Positions 34,171 to 43,866 of a stretch of DNA of 64,000 bases are shown piece by piece. A program made the translations under genes and the position numbers. The stretch's first letter is position 1. Each line of letters starts with the position of its first letter. The stretch is from Parasediminibacterium sp046546515 (GTDB lineage Bacteria; Bacteroidota; Bacteroidia; Chitinophagales; Chitinophagaceae): NCBI RefSeq assembly GCF_046546515.1, contig NZ_JBKHKJ010000003.1, forward strand, positions 193,737 to 257,736. The letters are read 5' to 3'. The notes under the pieces are model-generated. The model worked only from the letters and a program-made list of their open reading frames with translations, was not told the origin of the DNA and did not search any database.

Positions 34171-37100
34171 ATGAAACAAAATTGCTATGCATTTTGCTGC
34201 CCATCCTTTTTGGACAGCGTTTATGTTGAAGCCAAGCTACTACCACGCAAAGGTTGCTTGGCTTTTTTATTGGGCATAATTGCCAGTGCCTTGCTAGGCT
34301 CGGCGTCCACTGCCCAAAACTATTACCCTGGAGGCTTGCCCGCATCCGTCATTAATGTATGGCATGATGCATCTGACCCCAGTAGCCTAACTTATAGCAC
34401 TGGAATCACTTACGCTTCTACAGGATTAACTGGCAGCGGTACCATCAGCACCAATACCATTACTACCACTGCTACTGTAAGCGGGTTGGCAACGGGGAAC
34501 ATTGTCCGTTGGGGCAGCAACACGGTAGATTATACGGTACAAAGCATAAGCGGTACCACCATTACCCTTACATCGAACCTGTTGGCAACATTCTCTGCGC
34601 AAACCATCAACAGGAAAGACTCCAACCTACTAAGCCAATGGAGCGACAAAAGCGGCAAGAACATGCACGCAGTGCAGGCAACAGTAGGCTCCCAACCTAT
34701 GCTGAACACTTTGAATGGCAAAAAAATTGTAGAGTTTAACGGTACTAAACTATTGGGTGTGGCCGACAATGATTACTTAGATCCTACCACGGGCTACAAC
34801 CTAGCACAAGCTATTTATGTTTACAGCGATGCGCCTACTAGCGTTACGGATTTTAGAAATGGTACTTATACTAGAAACAATGGAGGTTTGAATACCAATA
34901 CACCCACTATTGCAGTGCGATATAGTACTACGGACAGTAAATACGAAACTGGCTTATCGCAAAATAATTCTGGGATGATGATTACGAGTGTGGCAGATTT
35001 GCGAAACCAATGGAGCATGGTAGAAAACTATGTAACTGCTGGTTACAACAAAGCTTATGTTACCCTAAATGCAGGCACAACAGTTAACAATGGTATTTAT
35101 ACAGTAACTTATACCAATAATACCAACGCACTAACTATTGGCAACAGAACCACTTATCCTACAGCGGTACATTGGGGCGTAAGCGAAACCGTACTTACTG
35201 GTAGCCCTATTGGCAATGCTGGAAGAAAGATTTTAGAAAGTTATCTCGCTTGGAAATGGGGCATGCAGTCTAAACTTCCTAGTAGTTTACTCAATTTATT
35301 CAATCCATCCAATATTTCTTTCAACAATAAGTTAGTAGGTATTGGCAAAGAAGCCAATGGCGATAGCATTGTAACTACTGGTTCTAATGACGGGCTTGGG
35401 TTTACCAATACCAGCTTTCTAAAAGATTCTGGCGATTATATTATTGCTGCACACAATGGATTAACGGGTACAGGTAGCATTGCTACAGATTTCACACGTA
35501 GTAATAGGATATGGTGTCTTTCCAAAACAGATGCAAGCAACAATGGTGGGTTGATTAGTTTATTTTTCAATTTTACTTCACTTGGTCTTACGCTAGATAC
35601 TACCAATAACTATTACAACATCCTGTTTAATGCAACTGACCCCACATTTGCTACAGGCACTAACTCTTTTATCACCACTAATTCTTTTACCCAAGATGGA
35701 AGCGGTACGCAACTATCTTTTTCTTTAGATGCAGCAAATCTTTCCTCAGGCTATTATACAGTGGTTTATACGCCAAAAGCAACCACTACTTATACCACTA
35801 CACCCTATGCACCTGCTGGTTTGGCAAAAAGCCAATACAATTTGTGGTTTGATGCAAGCGACACTAGTACTATTACAGTAGCTGGTGGCCTAATTACCAA
35901 ATGGGTTGATAAGGCCAACGGCTTGCAAGCATTGCCTTACGGCACTGGCTACAACCCTGTTTTGAATACACAAAATGGAAAGTATATCGTAGAATTTAAT
36001 GGCGTAAAAGCATTGAGCATTGCCGATAACCCATTGTTGGACCCATCAACGGGCTATCATTTGGCACAAAGTGTTTTTGTGTACAGCGATGCACCCACTT
36101 CGGTTACAGATTCTCGGGTTGGTACTTACAGCCGCAATACGTTTGGATCCAACACCCCACAAATCGGCATCCGGTACAGTACCACTGATACCAAGTATGA
36201 ACTGAATCTATGTAGAAACAATAGCTTTTACAACATTAATACACAGCCTGACTTGAGGAATACTTGGTCGTTAGTGCAGAATTATGTACCTATGGGTTAT
36301 GCCAATATGTATATAGCCTTGAATGGCGGTGCTACCGAAACCGATACAGCTAGTTTTATTGATTTCTCTAGTGCCGCCAGTCTTGGTAATAGATATACTA
36401 GTGCTGCAAGTGTGCATTGGGGCATCGGCGAAACCTTGCTTACAGGTGCATCCGTGGGCAATTCCGGCAGAAAAATTATTGCGAGCTATTTGGCTTGGAA
36501 ATGGGGTTTCCAATCCAATTTGTTTAGTGGGCAATTGAGCCTTTTCAATCCTTCCAACACAGCTTTCTCCAATAAATTGATTGGCATAGGCATGGATGGC
36601 ATTACCGATAGTATCACTACTACCGCCACGCACGAGGGGCTAAGTATTGCGAATGGGAACGGTATAGCTGGCTTTCTTCGCGAAGCAGGTGATTATATGA
36701 TGGCTGCGCACAATGCAGCTACTGGCACTGCCACAATCGGCACTTATTTCACCCGTTGGAACAGGGCTTGGTTTATCAACAAAACAGATGTGAATGGCTT
36801 TGGTGGAAACGTGAACCTCACTTTCGACTTTGCAGAATATGGGCTGAATGGCTTGGTAGATATGCTTAGTAAAAGCTACTATATACTCTATAACGCCACA
36901 GATGGCTCTTTTGCAAGTGGCAATAACTATATTATTCCAGTAAGCTCTTATCAAAAAAACAGTGGAACTAACCAAATTTCCTTTTTGCTAGAAGCGGCAA
37001 ATTTGTCCTGTGGTTATTACACAATAGTTTATGGTGGCAATGAGAAACCTACATCTACTATTCCATTTGTTACCAATTTTACAGCACCTACAATTACTAT

Positions 37101-40100
37101 TGCGCCTGCGCCATTGTTAACCAATATTGTAGCAGGCAATACTGTGAACTATATTAATTGGAATACGGATAGCATAGCTTATGCTGTTGCCTACTATAAA
37201 ATTTATGTATCTGTGAACGGTGGTGCCAAAGTGCTGCTTGATAGCGTGCCCGCTACACAAAAAAGCTATGCACACTACAACCTAACTAATGGCAGCAGCT
37301 ATGCTTATACTGTTACGGCCCTGTATGCATTGGGTAAGGAAAGTGTTGTTAGTAACAGCCTTGCTGGCGTGCCAACCGTAAATACGCCCACTTGGGCTGC
37401 TACCCCTATGTATGCAGGTACTGGCAAAGTAGTGATGAAGGCAGCCACAGCGTTTGCCAACCTGCCTTTCAAGTATTATTTTGAGGCGGTAGCCGGCGGT
37501 GGGCATACCAGCGGTTACATGGCAAGCAATATTTATACCGATACAGGTTTAACCAATGGCAATACCTACTCTTATCATTTCAAATACCAAGATAGCACAA
37601 AGGGCGTTTCCACAGAATCTGGTTGGTCATCTACAGAATCTGTAACGCTTGCCGATTCTGCCCGTGGAGGTTTTACGTACAATTTATTGTATTTAGACCC
37701 TACCACTATTGATGCCCCCAATGGTATTTTTCCAAGCATTGCCAATCCAACACAACAAGATACTACTGGTTTACGCTTTATAAAAAATGCGCCTGCATTC
37801 GGCATCCATCCAAGATTGTATTGCAACCCAGATGATACAACCGATATTAAAAACAGAATGCTCAACACTTATAGTGGAAGGGCGATTAGCCGTATTATAC
37901 ATGCCAATACTGTTTTGGTACAACTAGGCGTTTCGGGGTATAACAGAAATGCAGCTTACAGTAAAGATACCATGGGGATTCTCATTCTTAGTAATGTAGG
38001 CGCTAGCGATATAAAAAGCTATTACGATAAATTAGCCGTGGGCGATACCACAGGTTATTACAATCTATGGGGTGGAAATAATGTGAAAATTGCCTACCAA
38101 CTAAGCTTCGAGGCTTATGAATGTTGGTTATACAAGGGTACTACTGATGTTACTACTGGCACTTCTTACACTAACCGTGCGGTTAAACTGGCAGCAGCCA
38201 TCACCACATGGGCAAGGGCTACGCTTACAGACCCTAACCCTGCCAATGCTCTAAGCTATGACAACAGGGATAGGATTGGCGGCTACAACATGGCTTTGAT
38301 ATACGATTTCCTTTACCCACAAATGGCTGCTAGCCAAAGAGACACGATACGTTTGGTGCTTTCTAAAATAACATCCAGGCCATCAGACTTGCATGCTTAT
38401 CAAACCCCGTCTTACACATTCATTAGCAACCATGCAACATTTGGCTACGAAATATACCCCAACCTTGCTATTGAAGGCGAAACAGGCTACACTACCAGTG
38501 CAGATAGTGGCATAAAAAATTGGTGTAGGAGTACCTTCAATTTCCTTAACAACGGCATTTATACGCAAACAGGTAATTTTTACGAGGCCATTGGCAAAGA
38601 CCAAATAAATGGGGCATTGCTTGTACTACTTGCCAAAAGGGGGTATAGTTTCTTAGGGCATCCTTCTGTACGTAATTATGGCAAAAAATTCCTGCCAGCT
38701 ATCACGCAGCCTTTCGGGTATTCCTTTGTTGGGGCAGATGTTTTAGGTGGCACCAGTGCCTATGCCAATACAGTATATGATCCTGCAACTGGTGACTTCC
38801 GCTTTAATAATTTAGATATTTTGGGACTTAAATGGAGTATGCCAAAAGACACCGCTATCGACTTTGTGTGGAGAAACTATATCCAAAAGCCCAAAGCCAA
38901 TCAACCAGTTGTCAACAACTATTATTCCTATGTTACAATGAATGCCAGCCCTTCATATTTCAATTTTAATATACCGGGTGCCATTTTTGCTAACGATTAT
39001 TTTTCTATGCCCTTCGCAACAGAATCGCAGGCTGCATACAATAGTAATAAGATGTACTTCGACTCCTTAGGTGGCTTTGCTGTTATGCGTAGTGGTTTCG
39101 ATTCTGCATCGGCCACGCTGTTTTACCATAGCAGGCAAGACCTGGGTGGCCACACATTGCCCAATAAAGGCAACATTATGTATAGTGCCTTGGGCCGGAT
39201 TTGGTTTCAATCGCCATGTACGAGTAATAGTAGTTCTCAAATTGCGTGGGTAAACACGTCCAATTCATTTTCAGGTGTTTTAGTGAATGGATATGGCCAA
39301 TCATCCGATTCTACTAGTACTAGTTCAAGCACTAGTTTCCATACGCCACCCTCTAAAATGGTTGACTTTAAGAATACTACTGGCCTGCAATCTATTGCCA
39401 GCGATATGAAAGAGTCATTCAACTATTTATGGAGCCAAGGAGTGTTTCCTGCATCAATAGAAAACCCTAACCTTTTTGTGCCCGGCGCATTGAAAGTAAC
39501 AGAAAGCCAAAATAGCTTCCGATATAGCCCGGGCTATTTCTTCGATAATTTTAGTTTTTACAATAGCCTTAGTTATGTGACTGGTATGCCTTACGACCAA
39601 GTTTATTACAATAAAACAGTTAAGATACCTTCTCCTCATATCGTACAGAAAGCATTTAGGACTGTTGCCTTGGTTCCCGCTTCCAAGCCTTATGTGCTAT
39701 TGGCAGATGATGTGCAAAAAGACAATACTGTAAACAACTACAAATGGTTAGGCCAATTGGCCAAAGACTTGAATATTAGCAGTACAGTGGTGAGCCTAGT
39801 AGACAGCAATTACCGCAATGATATTATCATTAGCGAGCCATCTGGCACGGGCAGCCGAAAACTGCTGGTAAGAGTGCTGAACAACACGGGTGCCGTGAAC
39901 CCTACTGTGCCAGGCATAACAGATTCGTTCAATATCCTTTCCACTAAAAGGTTGATATTGGAAAGCAATAGCGTTGATGCCAAGTTTAAAGTGATGTTAT
40001 TTGCCTACAACACAGGCGATGCACTCCCCAAAACCAAGTGGAATGCAGCGCATGATACTTTGCAAGTAGGCTTTACAGATTCAGTAAAAACATTTGCGTA

Positions 40101-40470
40101 TAAGCTAGATGCGAGCGGGCGTACCAATATTGTTTTGGTGAACACATTAGCCAATACTGGTTTTGCTGCCCCTGCAACAATTGCCCGTGTATTGCCCGAT
40201 TCATTAAGTAGTAATGCAAAACCTGCTTTCGGGGTATATCCAAACCCTGTGGCGGGTGGTCGTGCCAATTTGCAATTGAGCAATATCAACAAAGGCATAT
40301 ATACCGTAAATATCATGTCTGCCGCTGGTATATTGGTAAAACAGATTACGCTTAGGCACGAAGGGGGCAATGCCCGCTTTCCCATTTCCCTGCCTTATTC
40401 TAAAGGTATATACCTGATAGAACTGAGTGGCACTAAAAACAGGTTTTCCAGTAAGATGCTGATAGAATAA
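34171..40470 (+). CDS. Giant T9SS-secreted heparinase II/III-like protein with LamG-like modules
   Basis: A 2099-residue secreted multidomain protein. After a long signal region (hydrophobic about 31-45, cleavage near STAQ) come two related ~450-residue modules (about 50-545 and 546-955), each starting with a VWHDASD/LWFDASD segment, containing WSDKSG- or WVDKAN-like strings and ending with SYLAWKWG. These resemble LamG/concanavalin-like binding modules. FN3-like domains follow (about 970-1160). From about 1210 (FGIHPRLYCNPDDTTDIKNR) to about 1990 the protein is collinear with the tandem lyase-like proteins at 17390-22632: NFYEAIGKDQING, DLGGHTLPNKGNIMYSALGR, KAFRTVALVPASKPYVLLAD and ALPKTKWNAAHDTL all have counterparts. 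The last ~80 residues (VYPNPVAGG onward) are a type A T9SS sorting domain, so it is exported through the outer membrane and attached or released. An upstream TTG at 34162 is ignored in favour of ATG 34171. Confidence 0.85.
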   Translation: MKQNCYAFCCPSFLDSVYVEAKLLPRKGCLAFLLGIIASALLGSASTAQNYYPGGLPASVINVWHDASDPSSLTYSTGITYASTGLTGSGTISTNTITTTATVSGLATGNIVRWGSNTVDYTVQSISGTTITLTSNLLATFSAQTINRKDSNLLSQWSDKSGKNMHAVQATVGSQPMLNTLNGKKIVEFNGTKLLGVADNDYLDPTTGYNLAQAIYVYSDAPTSVTDFRNGTYTRNNGGLNTNTPTIAVRYSTTDSKYETGLSQNNSGMMITSVADLRNQWSMVENYVTAGYNKAYVTLNAGTTVNNGIYTVTYTNNTNALTIGNRTTYPTAVHWGVSETVLTGSPIGNAGRKILESYLAWKWGMQSKLPSSLLNLFNPSNISFNNKLVGIGKEANGDSIVTTGSNDGLGFTNTSFLKDSGDYIIAAHNGLTGTGSIATDFTRSNRIWCLSKTDASNNGGLISLFFNFTSLGLTLDTTNNYYNILFNATDPTFATGTNSFITTNSFTQDGSGTQLSFSLDAANLSSGYYTVVYTPKATTTYTTTPYAPAGLAKSQYNLWFDASDTSTITVAGGLITKWVDKANGLQALPYGTGYNPVLNTQNGKYIVEFNGVKALSIADNPLLDPSTGYHLAQSVFVYSDAPTSVTDSRVGTYSRNTFGSNTPQIGIRYSTTDTKYELNLCRNNSFYNINTQPDLRNTWSLVQNYVPMGYANMYIALNGGATETDTASFIDFSSAASLGNRYTSAASVHWGIGETLLTGASVGNSGRKIIASYLAWKWGFQSNLFSGQLSLFNPSNTAFSNKLIGIGMDGITDSITTTATHEGLSIANGNGIAGFLREAGDYMMAAHNAATGTATIGTYFTRWNRAWFINKTDVNGFGGNVNLTFDFAEYGLNGLVDMLSKSYYILYNATDGSFASGNNYIIPVSSYQKNSGTNQISFLLEAANLSCGYYTIVYGGNEKPTSTIPFVTNFTAPTITIAPAPLLTNIVAGNTVNYINWNTDSIAYAVAYYKIYVSVNGGAKVLLDSVPATQKSYAHYNLTNGSSYAYTVTALYALGKESVVSNSLAGVPTVNTPTWAATPMYAGTGKVVMKAATAFANLPFKYYFEAVAGGGHTSGYMASNIYTDTGLTNGNTYSYHFKYQDSTKGVSTESGWSSTESVTLADSARGGFTYNLLYLDPTTIDAPNGIFPSIANPTQQDTTGLRFIKNAPAFGIHPRLYCNPDDTTDIKNRMLNTYSGRAISRIIHANTVLVQLGVSGYNRNAAYSKDTMGILILSNVGASDIKSYYDKLAVGDTTGYYNLWGGNNVKIAYQLSFEAYECWLYKGTTDVTTGTSYTNRAVKLAAAITTWARATLTDPNPANALSYDNRDRIGGYNMALIYDFLYPQMAASQRDTIRLVLSKITSRPSDLHAYQTPSYTFISNHATFGYEIYPNLAIEGETGYTTSADSGIKNWCRSTFNFLNNGIYTQTGNFYEAIGKDQINGALLVLLAKRGYSFLGHPSVRNYGKKFLPAITQPFGYSFVGADVLGGTSAYANTVYDPATGDFRFNNLDILGLKWSMPKDTAIDFVWRNYIQKPKANQPVVNNYYSYVTMNASPSYFNFNIPGAIFANDYFSMPFATESQAAYNSNKMYFDSLGGFAVMRSGFDSASATLFYHSRQDLGGHTLPNKGNIMYSALGRIWFQSPCTSNSSSQIAWVNTSNSFSGVLVNGYGQSSDSTSTSSSTSFHTPPSKMVDFKNTTGLQSIASDMKESFNYLWSQGVFPASIENPNLFVPGALKVTESQNSFRYSPGYFFDNFSFYNSLSYVTGMPYDQVYYNKTVKIPSPHIVQKAFRTVALVPASKPYVLLADDVQKDNTVNNYKWLGQLAKDLNISSTVVSLVDSNYRNDIIISEPSGTGSRKLLVRVLNNTGAVNPTVPGITDSFNILSTKRLILESNSVDAKFKVMLFAYNTGDALPKTKWNAAHDTLQVGFTDSVKTFAYKLDASGRTNIVLVNTLANTGFAAPATIARVLPDSLSSNAKPAFGVYPNPVAGGRANLQLSNINKGIYTVNIMSAAGILVKQITLRHEGGNARFPISLPYSKGIYLIELSGTKNRFSSKMLIE

Positions 40471-40500
40471 GATTTCCGGTAATAATATGAAATTCGAATG

Positions 40501-40537
40501 GAGGCAGTTACAGTAACATGTAGCTGCCTCTTTTTTT
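40501..40537 (+). terminator. Rho-independent terminator of the giant protein gene
   Basis: GAGGCAG pairs with CTGCCTC, the loop adding further TAC/GTA pairing, followed immediately by seven Ts. It lies 31 bp after the stop codon at 40470. Confidence 0.85.
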
Positions 40538-40663
40538 ACCATTGTTAAATGATTTGCATGATTTTTAATGATTGAACCCCTAGCCTGAAAGGCTTTTATT
40601 AAGATGATTTTCGCAAACCATTTTCTGTACAGTATAAAATGGAAATTGTGGCATTAACAATAC

Positions 40664-42037
40664 TTACCCCAACAACTCTTCTAGCATACCATACACTTTA
40701 CCCAGTTCTTCCAATGTAATACAATATGGCGGCATAATATAAACCGTATTGCCTAGTGGGCGGATGTATATGCCTTGTTCCATAGCTTTTTGGGTAATGG
40801 TGGTAGAAATATTATTTAGATAGCCATCCTGTCCTTCTGCTATTTCAAACGCTAGTATAGTACCTAGGGTGCGAAGGGACTCATGTCGTAAGTCGTAAGT
40901 TGGGCGAGATTTGGTCGGGAGTCGATCGGGAGTTGAGTTGGAATTGAGGGTCGTGAGATGGTTGGCAAAGACTTTGTTCTGGGTAGAAATCCAGTCTATT
41001 TGTTGCTGGCATTCGGGCTTTAGCAATAAATCAAGGCTGGCAAGGGCTGCTGTGCAGGCCAATGGGTTGGCTGTAAAGGAATGCCCGTGGAAAAAAGTTT
41101 TTAGCTTGTCGTCATTTACATAAGCCTGGTAAATTTTATCCGTACAGGCGGTGATGCCCAATGCCATGGTACCACCCGTAAGCCCTTTGCTAAGGCAAAT
41201 GATGTCTGGCTTCTCGGTCATGTATTCACTGGCAAACAGTTTTCCTGTGCGGCCGAAACCAGTCATTACCTCATCGGCTATGCAAATGATGCCTTGCTGC
41301 TTTACGGCTTTTAATAGTTCGTCCATCCACTTGGCCTCATACATTTTTATGCCGCCGGCACCTTGTACCAATGGTTCATAAATAAATGCAGCAATTTCTT
41401 GCCCTTGGCTTATAACTATTTGTTTAAGCTGGCTAATATTATCCGCATTCGGGGTATCAATAAATATAACTTCAAATAGTTTGTCGTGGAAAGCAAGCGT
41501 AAATACGCTTCGGTCGCTCACGCTCATGGCCCCAAAAGTATCTCCGTGGTAGGCATCGTTGAAAGCGAGGATTTTGGTTCGTTCACCGTTGAACGTTGAC
41601 TGTTGACTGTTGACTGTAATTTGTTCACTGTCAACTGTCAACTGTCCACGGCTATTATTCCACCAATACTGCAAAGACATTTTTAAGGCTACCTCGGTAG
41701 AGGTACTGCCATTGTCGCTATAAAATATGCGTGCAAAATTGCCGGGGATTATCGGCAACAAACGTTCTGCCAAGGATACAGCAGGCTCGTGGGTAAAGCC
41801 TGCAAATATTACCTGCTCCAGTGTAAGTGCCTGCTGGTACAGTTTTTCTGCTATGTATGGGTGGGCATGGCCGTGTAAGGTTACCCACCAGCTACTAATG
41901 GCATCTATGTATTCATTTCCCTGCTCGTCAAATAACAATGTCCCTTTTCCTTTTACAATAGGCACGGGCGGCTGCCTGTTTTTTTGTTGTGTGAACGGAT
42001 GCCAGATAACGGCATGGTCCCTTTCCTGCAATGTCAT
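40664..42037 (-). CDS. bioA: Adenosylmethionine-8-amino-7-oxononanoate aminotransferase
   Basis: PLP-dependent class III aminotransferase of biotin synthesis, converting KAPA to DAPA with S-adenosylmethionine as amino donor. The N terminus HAVIWHPFTQQKNRQPP, SSWWVTLHGHAHPYI, AYHGDTFGAMSVSDRS, IADEVMTGFGRTGKLFASEY and ICLSKGLTGGTM (PLP Lys at about 282) are diagnostic. At 457 residues it is ~30 longer than usual, explained by two low-complexity in-frame inserts absent from the family pattern: about 127-150 (GQLTVDSEQITVNSQQSTFN) and about 358-386 (NSNSTPDRLPTKSRPTYDLR). Both are encoded by simple-repeat DNA (41582-41649 and 40880-40958). They fall between conserved blocks, so the enzyme may still function. 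No other bio gene is adjacent. A TACCTTTG promoter motif ends 4 nt before the ATG, implying a leaderless or near-leaderless mRNA. Confidence 0.93.
   Translation of the reverse strand: MTLQERDHAVIWHPFTQQKNRQPPVPIVKGKGTLLFDEQGNEYIDAISSWWVTLHGHAHPYIAEKLYQQALTLEQVIFAGFTHEPAVSLAERLLPIIPGNFARIFYSDNGSTSTEVALKMSLQYWWNNSRGQLTVDSEQITVNSQQSTFNGERTKILAFNDAYHGDTFGAMSVSDRSVFTLAFHDKLFEVIFIDTPNADNISQLKQIVISQGQEIAAFIYEPLVQGAGGIKMYEAKWMDELLKAVKQQGIICIADEVMTGFGRTGKLFASEYMTEKPDIICLSKGLTGGTMALGITACTDKIYQAYVNDDKLKTFFHGHSFTANPLACTAALASLDLLLKPECQQQIDWISTQNKVFANHLTTLNSNSTPDRLPTKSRPTYDLRHESLRTLGTILAFEIAEGQDGYLNNISTTITQKAMEQGIYIRPLGNTVYIMPPYCITLEELGKVYGMLEELLG
40880..40958. repeat. GTCGTAAGTCGTAAG-type repeat inside bioA
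   Basis: CATGTCGTAAGTCGTAAGTT and following TCGGGAGTCGATCGGGAGTT are short direct repeats inserted in frame in the 3' third of bioA, encoding a Ser/Thr/Pro/Arg-rich loop. Confidence 0.65.
41582..41649. repeat. GTTGACTGTTGACTG repeat with inverted partner inside bioA
   Basis: Three GTTGACT units are followed after ~12 bp by ACTGTCAACTGTCAACTGT, forming an imperfect inverted repeat. It is in frame within bioA and encodes a VDSEQITVNSQQS-like insert. Confidence 0.75.
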
Positions 42038-42041
42038 GGTG

Positions 42042-42049
42042 CAAAGGTA
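42042..42049 (-). promoter_or_regulatory. -7 promoter motif of bioA, near-leaderless
   Basis: Minus strand reads TACCTTTGCACCATG: the TAnnTTTG element ends four bases before the start codon, so the transcription start must lie at or next to the ATG. Confidence 0.6.
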
Positions 42050-42096
42050 AGTGGTAAGTGATAAGTCATAAGTGGCAAGTCATAAGTAGTAAGCAG
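42046..42096. repeat. AAGTCATAAGT-type simple repeat
   Basis: GTGGTAAGTGATAAGTCATA followed by AGTGGCAAGTCATAAGTAGT, made of ~9-10 bp imperfect units, directly upstream of the bioA promoter motif. Same family as 33941-34012 and 43836-43866. Confidence 0.7.
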
Positions 42097-42323
42097 TTTA
42101 TAGTAAGAAACTAAAGTATATTGTTCACAGCTAAAGCTTGCTACCAAGATGATAATCTGTTAATTAATTACATAATGGCTGCCAACAGGCAGCAATCATC
42201 TTTTAATTGGCTTCTATTTTGCTAATACTATTCATCAAAGTTGCTTCCGAGTAAAATGCTTGCATTTTAAATACAGGCAATGTATTTAACCCTACATTTT
42301 TTGAACGATAGATGCCCTGCCAT

Positions 42324-43781
42324 ATGAAAATTGCAAATTGTTTTATTGCTTTTATGCTGTTCTTTTTTGCTTTTCAGGATGCTGCCGCCCAGGCTTATAA
42401 TGCACTAAATGGGTCGGCTTATGGCGGGGTATTAAGTAATTTTACAAACCCTGCAAGTGCCATTAACACGCCTTTTAATTGGGACATTTCCATATTGGGT
42501 TGGCAAACGAACACAGCCAACAATGCAGCCAGCATCAGCAACCTGATAACTGCTAACCTCAATAAGGCCAACATTAAAAAAATTATCGTGCAGCCAACCG
42601 AAGGATATAGTTCACGGAGCATAGACAATGATGCTGATTTCCACCTGCTGAATTACAGGCATAATATTGGGACAAAAGGCTGCTTTTCCATTGGGCTAAG
42701 GGCAAGATCCTATACCCACGCCGTAGCTGACCCATTTAGCTATACCAATACCATTAGTGGGCTGTACCCTTTTTTGCAATATAATGCTTACCGTAGTTCC
42801 ACTCCTTTTAATGCCAGCATTTACAACGAGGCATGGCTTGAAACCAACATAAGCTATGCGGTAGTGCTGCAGGAAAATGAAGGTTCTAGGCTTACAGGCG
42901 GCATTACGCTTGGTTTATTGCGAGGCTTGTCTGGCATTTATGGCGCTATTGACAACCTAACTTATAAAACGAGTACCACAGGTATCCATTCGCCCACTAG
43001 CAACACAGGCATTATTGCTTTGTACTCGGCCAATTACTCGGTGCTGGACGAGCGAGATGGCGACTTGCAAAACATCCTTCATTTTAAGTCTGCTGCTAAG
43101 CTAAGCATTGGTGCAAGCATTGGGCTTGAATACCTAGTGAAGGAAAATGTAGTAGAAGAAGCCTATAGCCCCGACCACTATGCTTTGAAAATTGGGGTAA
43201 GCATCATGGATATAGGGCAAAACAGGTTTAGCACTGGCAAGTATTCGTTCCGCCTGCAAAACCCCAAGGCTAACGCTACCGATACGGGCTTTGTGCATCA
43301 ACTAGCCACGCCTACTGTGTATGGTGGGGCAAAAGAAATAATTGGGAGCAAATTCAACGACACATTTTCTTTAGCCCCTAGCTATACCATGAGCCTGCCC
43401 ACAAGGCTGGTGCTATCAATAGACAAGCCGCTTGGGGATAATTTCTATATCAATGGCATGGCCACTGTTAACTTTTACCAATCGAATGCGAGCGATATGT
43501 ATAAAATAAAAACCAATGAACTAAGCCGCATTGCGGTTATGGCACGCTGGGAAACAGAAAAATGGGGGGCTTATATGCCCGTGCAATATACTGCCATGCA
43601 CCAAATACTGGTAGGTGCTGCCATAAAGCTTGGCCCATTACTAATGGGCTTGCACAACATCAACTGGCTGCAAAGGACCAAACTGGAGGAGCTGAACGGA
43701 GGCGGATATTTTGCGCTGCACTTTACGCCACCAATTAGAAAGCGGCATCATCAATGGGATTGCTATGATGGACCTTTTTAG
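42324..43781 (+). CDS. DUF5723-like outer-membrane beta-barrel protein
   Basis: A 485-residue secreted protein predicted to form an outer-membrane barrel, of unknown function. The signal peptide (MKIANCFIAFMLFFFAFQDA, cleavage near AAAQ) is placed at the N terminus by the ATG at 42324; an in-frame ATG four codons upstream (42312) is less likely. Early residues NGSAYGGVLSNFTNPASAIN resemble the start of DUF5723-type proteins, where the mature N terminus introduces a barrel. The rest alternates hydrophobic and polar residues, with strands such as FKSAAKLSIGASIGLEYLVK and SRIAVMARWETEKWG near the C terminus. The gene stands alone between bioA (divergent) and a convergent ATP-grasp-like gene. The family call is moderate. 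Confidence 0.65.
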   Translation: MKIANCFIAFMLFFFAFQDAAAQAYNALNGSAYGGVLSNFTNPASAINTPFNWDISILGWQTNTANNAASISNLITANLNKANIKKIIVQPTEGYSSRSIDNDADFHLLNYRHNIGTKGCFSIGLRARSYTHAVADPFSYTNTISGLYPFLQYNAYRSSTPFNASIYNEAWLETNISYAVVLQENEGSRLTGGITLGLLRGLSGIYGAIDNLTYKTSTTGIHSPTSNTGIIALYSANYSVLDERDGDLQNILHFKSAAKLSIGASIGLEYLVKENVVEEAYSPDHYALKIGVSIMDIGQNRFSTGKYSFRLQNPKANATDTGFVHQLATPTVYGGAKEIIGSKFNDTFSLAPSYTMSLPTRLVLSIDKPLGDNFYINGMATVNFYQSNASDMYKIKTNELSRIAVMARWETEKWGAYMPVQYTAMHQILVGAAIKLGPLLMGLHNINWLQRTKLEELNGGGYFALHFTPPIRKRHHQWDCYDGPF

Positions 43782-43835
43782 TAAAGCTATACCTGCATTT
43801 TGTTGCTAAAAGAATATGTGGCAAGCCTACGAGGC

Positions 43836-43866
43836 TCACGACTTATGACTGACGTCTGACGACTCA
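43836..43866. repeat. ACTTATGACTGACGTCTGACGACT simple repeat
   Basis: CACGACTTATGACTGACGTC and the adjacent TGACGACTCACC are the reverse-strand form of the AAGTCATAAGT/GTCGTAAGTCG family. They fill the short gap between two convergent genes and overlap the last bases of the gene ending at 43864. Confidence 0.65.
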
